A stretch of DNA of 64,000 bases from Ramlibacter aurantiacus (GTDB taxonomy: Bacteria > Pseudomonadota > Gammaproteobacteria > Burkholderiales > Burkholderiaceae_C). This document shows positions 1-8,446 of this stretch, in pieces; position 1 is the stretch's first letter; the number at the start of each line of letters is the position of its first letter. The notes under the pieces were generated by a model, which made no database searches, had not been told where the DNA came from, and was given only the letters and a program-made list of their open reading frames with translations. The DNA is taken from positions 1 through 64,000 of the forward strand of contig NZ_JAEQNA010000005.1 in assembly GCF_016722895.1 (NCBI RefSeq), given 5' to 3'. A program made the position numbers and the translations under genes.

Positions 1-143
1 CCCTTCGACAGGCTCAGGGCGAACGGGGGGGGGGGGCGGGCTCAGGGCGACCGGAGCGGGGGACGGCTCAGGGCGAACGGTGAGGGGGGCGGGCGGCGAA
101 CGGAGGGGGAGCGGCTCAGGGCAAACGGTGAGGGGCGGCCCCA
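1..143. repeat. REP-like repeat array upstream of motA
   Basis: At least four degenerate copies of a short unit ending in GGCTCAGGGCGAACGG are visible at about 1-26, 39-54, 65-80 and 113-128, separated by G-rich runs. The first copy is the full form CCCTTCGACAGGC followed by TCAGGGCGAACGG, whose ends (CCCTTCG and CGAACGG) can pair imperfectly. The array touches the window edge, so its true extent is unknown. The reverse complement of the same array occurs after fliA at about 8358-8446. Confidence 0.8.
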
Positions 144-197
144 GGAGCGGGGGGGCGGACAAGCCGAGGACCCCATGTCGACCGATGCACGGCCGCC

Positions 198-224
198 TCA
201 AGCTTCCCGCCGCGCTGCCGATAG
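198..224 (+). promoter_or_regulatory. Sigma-28 (FliA) promoter of motAB
   Basis: TCAAGCTT (198-205), an exact 11-base spacer, then GCCGATAG (217-224). The E. coli sigma-28 consensus is TAAAGTTT-N11-GCCGATAA. The -10 element ends only 7 bases before the motA ATG at 232, so a transcript from it would have almost no leader. Confidence 0.75.
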
Positions 225-231
225 TGGGGGC

Positions 232-1095
232 ATGTTCGTCATTGCCGGTTATGTCGTCGTCATCGCGTGCGTCTTCGGGGGCTATGCCCTGGCGGGGGGG
301 CATTTCGGGGTGCTCGCCAAAGCCGCGCCGGTCGAAATGTTCATCATCTGCGGCGCCGCGCTGGGCGCTTTCCTGGTGAGCAACAGCGCCAAGACCATCA
401 AGGCGACCTTCAAATACCTGCCGCAATTGCTCAAAGGCTCCAAATACACCAAGACGCGGTATATGGAATTGATGGCGCTGCTTTACGACGTGCTCACCCG
501 CGCCCGCAAGGACGGCCTGATGTCCATCGAGCGCGACGTGGAGAACCCGGCCGAGAGCGAATTGTTCGGCAAGTACCCGCTGATCGCCGCCGACCACCAC
601 CTGATGGAATTCATCACCGATTACCTGCGCATGATGGTCTCGGGCAACCTCAACGCGCACGAGATCGAAAACCTCATGGACAACGAGATCGACACCCACC
701 ACCACGAGGCGCTGGTGCCGGCCGGCGCCATCCAGGCGGTCGGCGACGGCCTGCCCGCCTTCGGCATCGTGGCCGCGGTGCTCGGCGTGGTGAAGACCAT
801 GGCCTCGGTGGGCGCCGCGCCCGCGGTGCTGGGCCAGATGATCGCGGGAGCGCTGGTGGGCACCTTCCTGGGCATCCTCATGGCCTATGGCTTCGTCAGC
901 CCACTGGCGAACCTGGCGCAGCAGAAGGCGGACGAGTCCACCAAGGAACTGCAGTGCGTCAAGGCGACGCTGCTGGCCAGCGTGCAGGGCTATGCGCCGG
1001 CCGTGGCCCTGGAGTTCGGTCGCAAGGTGCTGTTCTCCTCCGAGCGGCCCGGCTTCGTCGAACTCGAAGGCCACGTGCGGGGCAAGCGGGCTTGA
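232..1095 (+). CDS. motA: Flagellar motor stator protein MotA
   Basis: MotA forms the proton-conducting stator ring with MotB in the inner membrane and pushes on FliG. The 287-residue product has four membrane segments: near residues 1-22, one around VEMFIICGAALGAF, and a C-terminal pair including LPAFGIVAAVLGVVKTM with the conserved proline. The cytoplasmic loop keeps the charged residues that meet FliG (YDVLTRARKDGLMSIERDVENP). I chose the ATG at 232 because MFVIAGYVVV is the usual MotA N terminus. An upstream in-frame start at 175 would add 19 residues unlike the family and would overlap the sigma-28 promoter. motB follows after 14 bases. Confidence 0.97.
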   Translation: MFVIAGYVVVIACVFGGYALAGGHFGVLAKAAPVEMFIICGAALGAFLVSNSAKTIKATFKYLPQLLKGSKYTKTRYMELMALLYDVLTRARKDGLMSIERDVENPAESELFGKYPLIAADHHLMEFITDYLRMMVSGNLNAHEIENLMDNEIDTHHHEALVPAGAIQAVGDGLPAFGIVAAVLGVVKTMASVGAAPAVLGQMIAGALVGTFLGILMAYGFVSPLANLAQQKADESTKELQCVKATLLASVQGYAPAVALEFGRKVLFSSERPGFVELEGHVRGKRA

Positions 1096-1109
1096 TGGAA
1101 GGCTGACCC

Positions 1110-2114
1110 GTGGCCACCTCCAACGCCAAGCTGCAGCCCATCATCATCAAGCGGGTGAAGAAGGGCGGCCACGGCGCCCACCACGGCGGCGCCTGGAAGA
1201 TCGCCTACGCCGACTTCGTCACGGCCATGATGGCCTTCTTCCTCCTGATGTGGCTGCTGGGCTCCACCGCGCAGGGCGACCTGCAAGGCATCGCCGACTA
1301 TTTCCAGAGCCCGCTGAAGGTCGCCATGTCCGGTGGATCGGGCAGCGGCGACAGCTCCAGCGTCATCAAGGGCGGCGGTCCGCAGCTCACGCGCACCACC
1401 GGCAACGTGCGGCGCGGCGAGATCGACGCCGAGCGGCGCAGCTACAACCTGCAGGCCCTGAAGGCCGAGGTGCGCAGCGCCGACGAGCGGCGCATGGCCG
1501 AGATCCGCGGGCGCATCGACAAGGTGCTCGACACCAACCCCGCGCTGGGCGCGCTGCGCAACCAGCTGCGCATGCAGCTCACGCCCGACGGCCTGCGCGT
1601 GCAGATCGTGGACGACCAGGGCCGCCCCATGTTCGACACCGGCAGCGCGCGCGTGAACCCGCACATGCGCGAACTGCTGCGAAGCCTGGGCCGCGTGCTG
1701 CAGGACGCCGACAGCCGCGTGGTGCTGTCGGGCCATACCGACGCCTCGCTCTATGCCGGCGGCGAGCGCGGCTACTCCAACTGGGAGCTGTCGGCCGACC
1801 GGGCCAACGCCTCACGGCGCGAGCTGGTGGCCGGCGGCCTGGGCGAAGACCGCATGGTGCGGGTGATGGGCCTGGGTTCCTCGGTGCCGTTCGAGGCGAG
1901 CGATCCACTCAGCGCCTCGAACCGGCGGATTTCGCTGCTGGTGCTGGGCCGCCTGGGGCAGGAGCGCTGGTCCGCCGGGGGCGACACGCCCATCTCGGAG
2001 GCCGAGGCGCTGGAGCGGATGCTGCAGCGCCGCGAGGCAGGCGGAGCCCCCGCCGCACCGGTTCCCGCCATGGCCGCGACGCCGACACAGGCACCCGCGC
2101 AACCGCGCAACTGA
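1110..2114 (+). CDS. motB: Flagellar motor stator protein MotB
   Basis: MotB is the peptidoglycan-anchored stator partner of MotA. The product has 334 residues, a GTG start and a GGAAGG ribosome site about 7 bases upstream. The single membrane helix WKIAYADFVTAMMAFFLLMWLL carries the proton-binding aspartate (Asp35, equivalent to E. coli Asp32). The C-terminal half is an OmpA-like peptidoglycan-binding domain (VVLSGHTDA ... ELSADRANASRREL ... ASDPLSASNRRI). The last ~45 residues are a Pro/Ala-rich tail. It is the second gene of the motAB pair. Confidence 0.97.
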   Translation: MATSNAKLQPIIIKRVKKGGHGAHHGGAWKIAYADFVTAMMAFFLLMWLLGSTAQGDLQGIADYFQSPLKVAMSGGSGSGDSSSVIKGGGPQLTRTTGNVRRGEIDAERRSYNLQALKAEVRSADERRMAEIRGRIDKVLDTNPALGALRNQLRMQLTPDGLRVQIVDDQGRPMFDTGSARVNPHMRELLRSLGRVLQDADSRVVLSGHTDASLYAGGERGYSNWELSADRANASRRELVAGGLGEDRMVRVMGLGSSVPFEASDPLSASNRRISLLVLGRLGQERWSAGGDTPISEAEALERMLQRREAGGAPAAPVPAMAATPTQAPAQPRN

Positions 2115-2221
2115 CGCACGGCGCCTGCCGCGCGAGATGAGGGCGTTTCCCGGCGCTCATCGCAGCTTCGCCGACAGGCGCGCGCGCGAACAATCGGCCG
2201 GATCACCAGCCGCGCGCCCGC

Positions 2222-3355
2222 ATGTCCGCTTCAGAAACCAGCCGCGAAGACCGCGAGCTACCAGCCACCGAACGGCGGCTGGAGAAGGCGCGCGAGCAGG
2301 GCCAGGTGCCGCGCTCGCGGGACCTGGCGCACCTGGCCTCCATCGGCCTGCTGCTGGCGCTCCTGGCGGGCCTGGGGCCATGGATCGGCGGCCAGGCCCT
2401 GCGCCTGGTCGGCGGCGCTCTGCGCTTCGACCGCGACGCCGCGTTCGCCACCGCCGACCTCACCCATCGCCTGGGGTCCACCGGCGTCGACGCCTTGCTG
2501 TGGCTCGCGCCCCTCTTGCTGCTGTTCGCCCTGGCGCTGGGCGCGGCGGGCATCGCGCTGGGCGGCTGGAACGTGAGCACCGAAGCCTTGGCCCCGCGCC
2601 TGGACCGGCTCGATCCCGTGGCCGGCCTGCGCCGGCTGGTGCAGCCGCAGCAGATGCTCACGCAACTGCGCCTGGCGCTGCTGGTGGCGGCGCTGCTCGG
2701 GGCCGCGGCCTGGTTCCTGTGGCGCCACGCGCAGGGGCTGGACCTGCTCGCGCGCATGTCGCTGGGCGCCGCCGTGGCCAGCGGCTTCGACTGGCTGGCC
2801 GGTGGCCTGGCCGTGCTCGCCGGCACGTGCCTGGTGGCCGCGCTCATCGACGTGCCCATGCAGCTGCTGCGCCACCGGTCCGACCTGCGCATGACGCGCG
2901 AGGAAGTGCGGCGGGAGCACAAGGAAAGCGACGGCGATCCGCACCTCAAGGGTGAGCGCCGGCGGCGCCAGCGCGAGCTGTCGCGCGGCCGCATGCTCGC
3001 CGCCGTGCCCGCCGCCGACGTGGTGGTCACCAACCCGACCCACTACGCCGTGGCCCTGCGCTACGACCCCGCGACCATGGGGGCGCCGCGCGTGGTGGCG
3101 CTGGGGGCCGACCACCTGGCGCTCAAGATCCGCCAGGTGGCCGCAGCCGCCGGCGTGCCGGTGCTGGAGGCGCCGCCGCTGGCGCGGGCGCTGTGGCGGC
3201 ACGGCAGCCTGGACGCCGAAATCCCCGCGCCGCTGTACGGCGCGGTGGCGCAGGTGCTGGCCTGGGTGATGCGCCTGCGAACCTCGGTGCGGCCGCCGCC
3301 CGCGCCCGTCTTCGAGCTGCCGCCCGGGCTTGACCCGCTGGAGTCGACAGAGTGA
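2222..3355 (+). CDS. flhB: Flagellar export apparatus protein FlhB
   Basis: FlhB is the substrate-specificity switch of the flagellar type III export gate. The product has 377 residues, within the family's usual length. Its N-terminal part has four hydrophobic segments. The cytoplasmic domain holds the autocleavage motif NPTH (Asn271-His274), within VVVTNPTHYAVALRY. The conserved N-terminal ATERRLEKAREQGQVPRSRDL is present. Its TGA stop is overlapped by the flhA GTG start (GTGA), implying translational coupling. A 107-base gap from motB contains no gene I can support. Confidence 0.97.
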   Translation: MSASETSREDRELPATERRLEKAREQGQVPRSRDLAHLASIGLLLALLAGLGPWIGGQALRLVGGALRFDRDAAFATADLTHRLGSTGVDALLWLAPLLLLFALALGAAGIALGGWNVSTEALAPRLDRLDPVAGLRRLVQPQQMLTQLRLALLVAALLGAAAWFLWRHAQGLDLLARMSLGAAVASGFDWLAGGLAVLAGTCLVAALIDVPMQLLRHRSDLRMTREEVRREHKESDGDPHLKGERRRRQRELSRGRMLAAVPAADVVVTNPTHYAVALRYDPATMGAPRVVALGADHLALKIRQVAAAAGVPVLEAPPLARALWRHGSLDAEIPAPLYGAVAQVLAWVMRLRTSVRPPPAPVFELPPGLDPLESTE

Positions 3356-5421
3356 CCACCGCCGCGACCGACTGGCGCGGCCGCCTGCCCGAGCTGCGCG
3401 CGCTGGCCGCGCCCCTGCTCATCGTGCTGATCCTGGCGATGATGCTGGTGCCGCTGCCGCCGCTGGTGCTGGACCTGCTCTTCTCCTTCAACATCGCGAT
3501 GTCGCTGGTGGTGCTGATCGTGGCCAGCTACACGCGCCGCACGCTCGACTTCGCCAGCTTCCCCAGCGTGCTGCTGGTCACCACGCTGCTGCGCCTGGGG
3601 CTGAACGTGGCCTCGACCCGCGCGGTGCTGCTCAATGGCCACACCGGCACCGGCGCGGCCGGGCAGGTGATCGAGTCGTTCGCGCACTTCCTGATCGGCG
3701 GCAGCCTGGCGGTGGGCATCGTGGTGTTCGCCATCCTGACCATCATCAATTTCGTGGTGGTGACCAAGGGCGCCGGCCGCATCGCCGAGGTGTCGGCGCG
3801 CTTCGCGCTCGATGCCATGCCGGGCAAACAGATGGCCATCGACGCCGACATGGCCTCGGGCAGCATCGACGAGAAGGAAGCCCGCCGCCGCCGCAACGAG
3901 GTCACGCAGGAGGCCGAGTTCTACGGCTCCATGGACGGCGCCTCCAAGTTCGTCCGCGGCGACGCGATCGCCGGCATCCTGATCCTGTTCATCAACATGC
4001 TGGGCGGCCTGGCCATCGGCGTGTGGCAGCACGGGCTGCCGCTGGCCCAGGCAGCCAACAATTACGTGCTGCTGGCCATCGGCGATGGCCTGGTGGCGCA
4101 GGTGCCTTCGCTGGTGATCTCGGTGGCCGCCGGCCTGGTGGTTTCGCGAGTGGGCGAGGAGGACATCGGTCGCCAGATCGGCGTGCAGCTGTTCTCGATT
4201 CCCCGCGCGCTCGGACTGGCCGCCGGCGTGCTGGCGCTGCTCGGCCTGATCCCGGGCATGCCGCACCTGCCCTTCCTGCTGCTGGCCGCGGTGTTCGGCT
4301 GGGCGGCCTGGATGCTGTCGCAGGTGCGGGCACGCGCCGCCGCAGCACCGGCCGAAGCCGCCGCGACACCGGCGCCGCGCACCGATGCCAGCTGGGACGA
4401 CGTGGCCCCGGTGGACGCCCTGGGGCTGGAGGTCGGCTACCGCATCATCGCGCTGGTCGACACCAACCAGGGCGGCGACCTGCTGCAGCGGATCAAGGGC
4501 GTGCGCAAGAAGTTCGCGGCCGAGGTCGGCTTCCTGCCGCCGGCCGTCCACATCCGCGACAACCTCGACCTGCACCCTGCCTCCTATCGCATCCTGCTGC
4601 GCGGCGTCGTGGTGGGCGAGGGCCAGGCCTTCAGTGGCATGTTCCTGGCCATCAACCCCGGCCACCTCAGCCTGGTGTTGCCCGGCACCGCGACGCGGGA
4701 CCCGGCCTTCGGCCTGCAGGCCACCTGGGTCGAGGCCGGCGTGCGCGAGCAGGCGCAGGCGGCCGGCTTCACCGTGGTCGACGCCGCCACGGTCGTCGCG
4801 ACGCATCTCAATCATGTGATGCAGACGCATGCGGCGGCGCTGCTGGGACGCACCGAGGTGCAGGAGCTGCTGAACCACGTCAAGCGCCACGCGCCCGAAC
4901 TGGTGGACGAGACCGTGCCCAAGCTGGTGCCGGTCACGCTGCTGCAGAAGGTGCTGCGCAACCTGCTGGAGGAGTCGGTGCATATCCGCGACCTGCCCGG
5001 CATCCTGGAGCGGCTGGCCGAATCCGCCGACGGTTCGCAGGACGCGGCAACGCTCACGCGCGAGGTGCGCATCGGCCTGGCTTCGGCCATCGTGCAGGCC
5101 CTCTATGGACCGGTGCAGGAGCTGGGGGTGCTGGCCGTCGAGCCGGGGCTGGAGCAACTGCTGATGCAGTCGCTCGTGCCCGAGGCCCAGGTCCCGCTCG
5201 ATCCGCAGCTCGGCCAGCTGCTGGCAGACCAGGCCGCACAGGCCGCGCAGGCGCAGGAAGAGGCCGGTCTGCCCGCCTGCCTGCTGGTGCCTGACCGCAT
5301 CCGCGCGCCGCTGGCCCGGTTGCTTCGGCGCAAGGCGCCCCGGCTGCACGTGCTGGCGCACTCCGAGATTCCCAGAACCCATTCCATCCAGATCCATCAC
5401 CTGATCGGAGCCGCTTCATGA
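3352..5421 (+). CDS. flhA: Flagellar export gate protein FlhA
   Basis: FlhA is the large export-gate protein that forms the nonameric docking ring for late substrates and chaperones. The 689-residue product has an N-terminal membrane domain with about eight helices, the highly conserved AIGDGLVAQVPSLVISVAAGLVVSR region, and a cytoplasmic C-terminal domain starting near residue 340 after an Ala-rich linker. Start is GTG, overlapping the flhB stop by 4 bases. It ends with ATGA, overlapping flhF by 4 bases, so flhB-flhA-flhF are tightly coupled. Confidence 0.97.
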   Translation: MTTAATDWRGRLPELRALAAPLLIVLILAMMLVPLPPLVLDLLFSFNIAMSLVVLIVASYTRRTLDFASFPSVLLVTTLLRLGLNVASTRAVLLNGHTGTGAAGQVIESFAHFLIGGSLAVGIVVFAILTIINFVVVTKGAGRIAEVSARFALDAMPGKQMAIDADMASGSIDEKEARRRRNEVTQEAEFYGSMDGASKFVRGDAIAGILILFINMLGGLAIGVWQHGLPLAQAANNYVLLAIGDGLVAQVPSLVISVAAGLVVSRVGEEDIGRQIGVQLFSIPRALGLAAGVLALLGLIPGMPHLPFLLLAAVFGWAAWMLSQVRARAAAAPAEAAATPAPRTDASWDDVAPVDALGLEVGYRIIALVDTNQGGDLLQRIKGVRKKFAAEVGFLPPAVHIRDNLDLHPASYRILLRGVVVGEGQAFSGMFLAINPGHLSLVLPGTATRDPAFGLQATWVEAGVREQAQAAGFTVVDAATVVATHLNHVMQTHAAALLGRTEVQELLNHVKRHAPELVDETVPKLVPVTLLQKVLRNLLEESVHIRDLPGILERLAESADGSQDAATLTREVRIGLASAIVQALYGPVQELGVLAVEPGLEQLLMQSLVPEAQVPLDPQLGQLLADQAAQAAQAQEEAGLPACLLVPDRIRAPLARLLRRKAPRLHVLAHSEIPRTHSIQIHHLIGAAS

Positions 5422-6860
5422 ACGTCAAGCGATTCATCGGACGCAATGCGCGCGATGCCATGGCCAAGGTCCGCGCCGCCTGGGGCGACGACGCCGTGGT
5501 GCTGTCCAACCGCGCGACCCACAGCGGCGTGGAGATCATGGCCATGCCGGGCATGCCGAGGCACTCGCAATTCGGCCCGGAGCTCGAGGCCGATTCGCAG
5601 CCACCTTCGCAGCCGGCCCCGCAGGCGTCCGACGCCATGAGCACGCTGTCCTTCGAGCGCTTCGTGCGCGAGCGGCAGCAACGCTGGACGAAGGAAGAGG
5701 CGCCTGCGCCGGTTCCGGCCGCCGCGCCCGTCGCGCGGCAGCCTCAGGCCAGGCCCTTCGAGGTCCCGGCTCGTCGTGCGCCGGTCGAGCCCGGGCGTTT
5801 CGCGGCCGCCGAACTGCAAAAGGAGATGGGCCTCGTGGCCACGGACACGGCGCCCACCGTGTCCGACCCCATGCCCTCGGCGGCGACGATGCCGGCGAGC
5901 GATCCGCCGCCCGCGCTGGGTGAAGCCGTCATGAGCGAGCTGCGTGCCCTGCGCACCATGATCAACACCGAGCTGTCGGGCCTGTCGTGGTTCGACAGCG
6001 CGCGGCGCAGCCCCCTGCACACGCGGCTGATGCGCCTCTTGATCGGCAACGGCTTCTCGCCGGCCCTGGCGCGCCACCTGCTCAAGCGCCTGCCCGACGG
6101 CGACGAGGCGCGTGGCGAGCGCTGGCTGCGCGAGGTGATCACGCGCAACCTGCACTGCGTGGGCAAGGATTCGATCGTCGAACGTGGCGGCGTGTTCGCG
6201 CTGGTCGGCCCCACCGGCGTCGGCAAGACCACGACCACCGCCAAGATCGCGGCCGGATTCGCGCTGCGGCACGGCGCCGAGTCGGTGGGCCTGGTCACGG
6301 TGGACACCTACCGCATGGCGGCCTCGGCGCAGCTGCGCGCGTTCGGCAACATCCTCGGCATCCCGGTGCACACCGCGCGCGATGCGAGCTCGCTGCTCGA
6401 CCTGCTGAAGCTGCACGAGCGCAAGAAGCTGCTGCTGGTCGACACCGTGGGCCTGGGCCAGCGGGACGGCCGCATCGGGGAGCTGCTCGACGCGCTGCCC
6501 ACCGGCCGGGTCGAACGCCTGCTGGTGCTCAACGCGTGCGCGCAGGCCGAGACGCTGGAGGAAGTGGCGCGCAACTACGGCGCGCGGCCCGGCCAGCGCT
6601 GCGTGGTCTCCAAGCTGGACGAAGCCGTGAAGGTCGGCCCCCTGGTCGACCTGCTGGTGCGGCACCGGCTGCTGGTCGAGGGCATCGCCGCCGGCCAGCG
6701 CGTGCCCGAGGACTGGAGCGCCCCCCATGCGCGCTGGCTGGTCGAGAAGGCGCTGGCCGAACCGCGGCCCAGCGTGTTCACGCCCGACGAATCGCAGCTC
6801 GCCTTGCTGTTCACCGGCGCTGGCGTGGCCATGCCGGGCGCGCAGGCCGGCCATGCTTGA
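5418..6860 (+). CDS. flhF: Flagellar SRP-like GTPase FlhF
   Basis: FlhF is an SRP-family GTPase that positions and promotes assembly of polar flagella. The product has 480 residues. The N-terminal basic region (MNVKRFIGRNARDAMAKVRAAWGDDAVVLSNR) is family-typical. The middle is Pro/Ala-rich, and the NG domain follows with P-loop GPTGVGKTTTTAK (from residue 264), LVTVDTYRMAASAQLR, the G3-like LLVDTVGLGQRD and G4-like SKLDEAVKVG. Start overlaps the flhA stop. The next gene begins inside its last codons. Confidence 0.96.
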   Translation: MNVKRFIGRNARDAMAKVRAAWGDDAVVLSNRATHSGVEIMAMPGMPRHSQFGPELEADSQPPSQPAPQASDAMSTLSFERFVRERQQRWTKEEAPAPVPAAAPVARQPQARPFEVPARRAPVEPGRFAAAELQKEMGLVATDTAPTVSDPMPSAATMPASDPPPALGEAVMSELRALRTMINTELSGLSWFDSARRSPLHTRLMRLLIGNGFSPALARHLLKRLPDGDEARGERWLREVITRNLHCVGKDSIVERGGVFALVGPTGVGKTTTTAKIAAGFALRHGAESVGLVTVDTYRMAASAQLRAFGNILGIPVHTARDASSLLDLLKLHERKKLLLVDTVGLGQRDGRIGELLDALPTGRVERLLVLNACAQAETLEEVARNYGARPGQRCVVSKLDEAVKVGPLVDLLVRHRLLVEGIAAGQRVPEDWSAPHARWLVEKALAEPRPSVFTPDESQLALLFTGAGVAMPGAQAGHA

Positions 6861-7587
6861 CCACGGCCTGGACCAGGCCGCGGGGCTGAGGCGATTGCGC
6901 GGCGCCGCCCCCAGCCTGCTGGCCTTTCCGGTCGGCGAGAAGGACGACGACGCCTGGATCGCCCAGCTCGCGGGCGGGCTGAGGCAGCTGGGCCGCCGTC
7001 CGCTGCTGGTGGACGCCAGCCGCGGGCGGGTCTCGGGCGCGCTGGGCCTGCGCGTGCGGCACGACCTGCTGGACCTGCTGCAGGGCCGGCGTTCCTTCAC
7101 GGCGGTGGCCCGCTCCACGCGCGAGGGCATTCCGGTGGTTCGAGCCGATCGGGCGCTGGAGGCGTTCGCGGCCACCGGAGCCCGCCCGCGCGAGCTGTTC
7201 GCCGCCTTGCTGAATCTCGGCGACGGCTTCGATGCGCTGCTGCTGGCCATGCCCGCGCGTGAGCTTGCCTGCCTGGCCAGCCCGGCGCAGGTGGTGCCCG
7301 TGGTCTCGCCCGAGGCGTCGGAGGCCGGGCTCACCGAGGCCTACGCCACCATCAAGCAGTTGGCCTGCGATTTCGGCTACCAGCGCTTCGCGGCGGTCAT
7401 GCGCGAGACCAGCGCCGCCGCCGCCGCCCAGCTGCACGGGCGCCTGGCCGACGTCGCCCGCAGCTTCCTGCGCGCCGAGGTTCGATGGGCGGGCTGCGTG
7501 CCCGCGCCGGGCGCCGGTGCCGCGGCCCTCGGTGACCTGGCGCGGCGTCTGCTGGACCACGCCGCCACGCCGGTGACCCTGCATTGA
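6853..7587 (+). CDS. FlhG/FleN-like MinD-fold protein lacking the P-loop
   Basis: FlhG (FleN/YlxH) is normally a MinD-type ATPase that limits flagellar number with FlhF. This 244-residue product sits exactly where flhG belongs and overlaps flhF by 8 bases. Where MinD proteins have KGGVGKT it reads FPVGEKDDDAWIAQLA, and the usual DADLGLAN region reads VDASRGRVSGALGL. The C-terminal half (VVPVVSPEASEAGLTEAYATIKQL) still resembles MinD/FlhG. The fold is therefore supported, but ATP binding is doubtful. I assign it as a degenerate FlhG by position and residual similarity. Confidence 0.75.
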   Translation: MLDHGLDQAAGLRRLRGAAPSLLAFPVGEKDDDAWIAQLAGGLRQLGRRPLLVDASRGRVSGALGLRVRHDLLDLLQGRRSFTAVARSTREGIPVVRADRALEAFAATGARPRELFAALLNLGDGFDALLLAMPARELACLASPAQVVPVVSPEASEAGLTEAYATIKQLACDFGYQRFAAVMRETSAAAAAQLHGRLADVARSFLRAEVRWAGCVPAPGAGAAALGDLARRLLDHAATPVTLH

Positions 7588-7624
7588 CGCGCGCCCATGA
7601 ACCGTACTTGATCCCGGAGACACG

Positions 7625-8341
7625 ATGTACACCGCCAAAGGCACCCTGGTCACGCGCCACGCCATCGAGCCCTACCTGCCGCTGGTGCGCCGCGCGGCGG
7701 CCCGGATGATCGTGGGGCTGCCAGCCAGCGTGGAGATGGACGACCTGATCCAGGCCGGCGTGATGGGCCTGATGGACGCCATGCAGCGTTACGAGCCCGG
7801 CCAGGGCGCGCCCTTCGAGTCGTTCGCCATGCAGCGCGTGCGCGGCGCGATGCTGGACGAGCTGCGCGGGGCGGACTGGGTGCCGCGCTCGGTGCGCAAA
7901 GGGCAGCGCGACATCGCCGCGGCGGTGCATGCCCTGGAGCAGCGCCTGCAGCGCGCACCACTGGACGCCGAGATCGCGCAGCACCTCGGGCTGGCATTGG
8001 AGGAGTACCACGCCCTGCTGACCGACGTGCGCGGCGCGCAGCTGGTTTACGCCGACGAATACGAAGGCGATGAAGGCGAGGGCAGCTACCTGGATCGGCA
8101 CGTCGCTCCGGACGACAAGGCGGACCCTTGGGCCCAGCTGTCGGACCGGCGCTTCCGCGAAGCGCTGGTGGGCGCGATCGAAGGCCTGCCGGAGCGGGAG
8201 CAGTACGTGATGGCGATGTATTACGACGAGGACATGAACCTGCGCGAGATCGCGGCGGTGCTGGGCGTGACGGAGTCGCGGGTATGCCAGCTGCATAGCC
8301 AGGCGGTGGCGAGGTTGCGGGCGAAGTTGAAGGGGTGGTGA
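7625..8341 (+). CDS. fliA: Sigma factor sigma-28 (FliA)
   Basis: FliA directs RNA polymerase to late flagellar promoters such as those before motA and fliC in this window. The 238-residue product has sigma region 2 (LVRRAAARMIVGLPASVEMDDLIQAGVMGLMDAMQRYEP, with FESFAMQRVRGAMLDELR), region 3 (WVPRSVRKGQRDI) and region 4 helix-turn-helix (LPEREQYVMAMYYDEDMNLREIAAVLGVTESRVCQLH). A CCCGGAGA ribosome site lies about 6 bases before the ATG. It follows the flhG-like gene by 37 bases. No factor-independent terminator is evident; the REP array starts right after the stop. Confidence 0.97.
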   Translation: MYTAKGTLVTRHAIEPYLPLVRRAAARMIVGLPASVEMDDLIQAGVMGLMDAMQRYEPGQGAPFESFAMQRVRGAMLDELRGADWVPRSVRKGQRDIAAAVHALEQRLQRAPLDAEIAQHLGLALEEYHALLTDVRGAQLVYADEYEGDEGEGSYLDRHVAPDDKADPWAQLSDRRFREALVGAIEGLPEREQYVMAMYYDEDMNLREIAAVLGVTESRVCQLHSQAVARLRAKLKGW

Positions 8342-8357
8342 TTCGTTGCCGTGAGCC

Positions 8358-8446
8358 CGCCCCTCACCGTTTGCCCTGAGCCCGCCCCCCCGCTCCGTTC
8401 GCCCTGAGCCCGCCCCCCCTCCGTTCGCCCTGAGCCTGTCGAAGGG
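8358..8446. repeat. REP-like array after fliA, inverted relative to 1-143
   Basis: Three units of CCGTTYGCCCTGAGCC, spaced by C-rich runs, end in the full form closing with CTGTCGAAGGG. Read in reverse complement, order and spacers match the array at 1-143 (both begin CGCCCCTCACCGTTTGCCC and end GCCTGTCGAAGGG). The motA-fliA block is therefore bracketed by inverted arrays. Confidence 0.8.

Noticed and set aside
3061..5400. A 779-codon minus-strand open frame opposite flhA
   Set aside because: Antisense shadow of flhB/flhA with His/Gln-rich composition and no recognisable domain.
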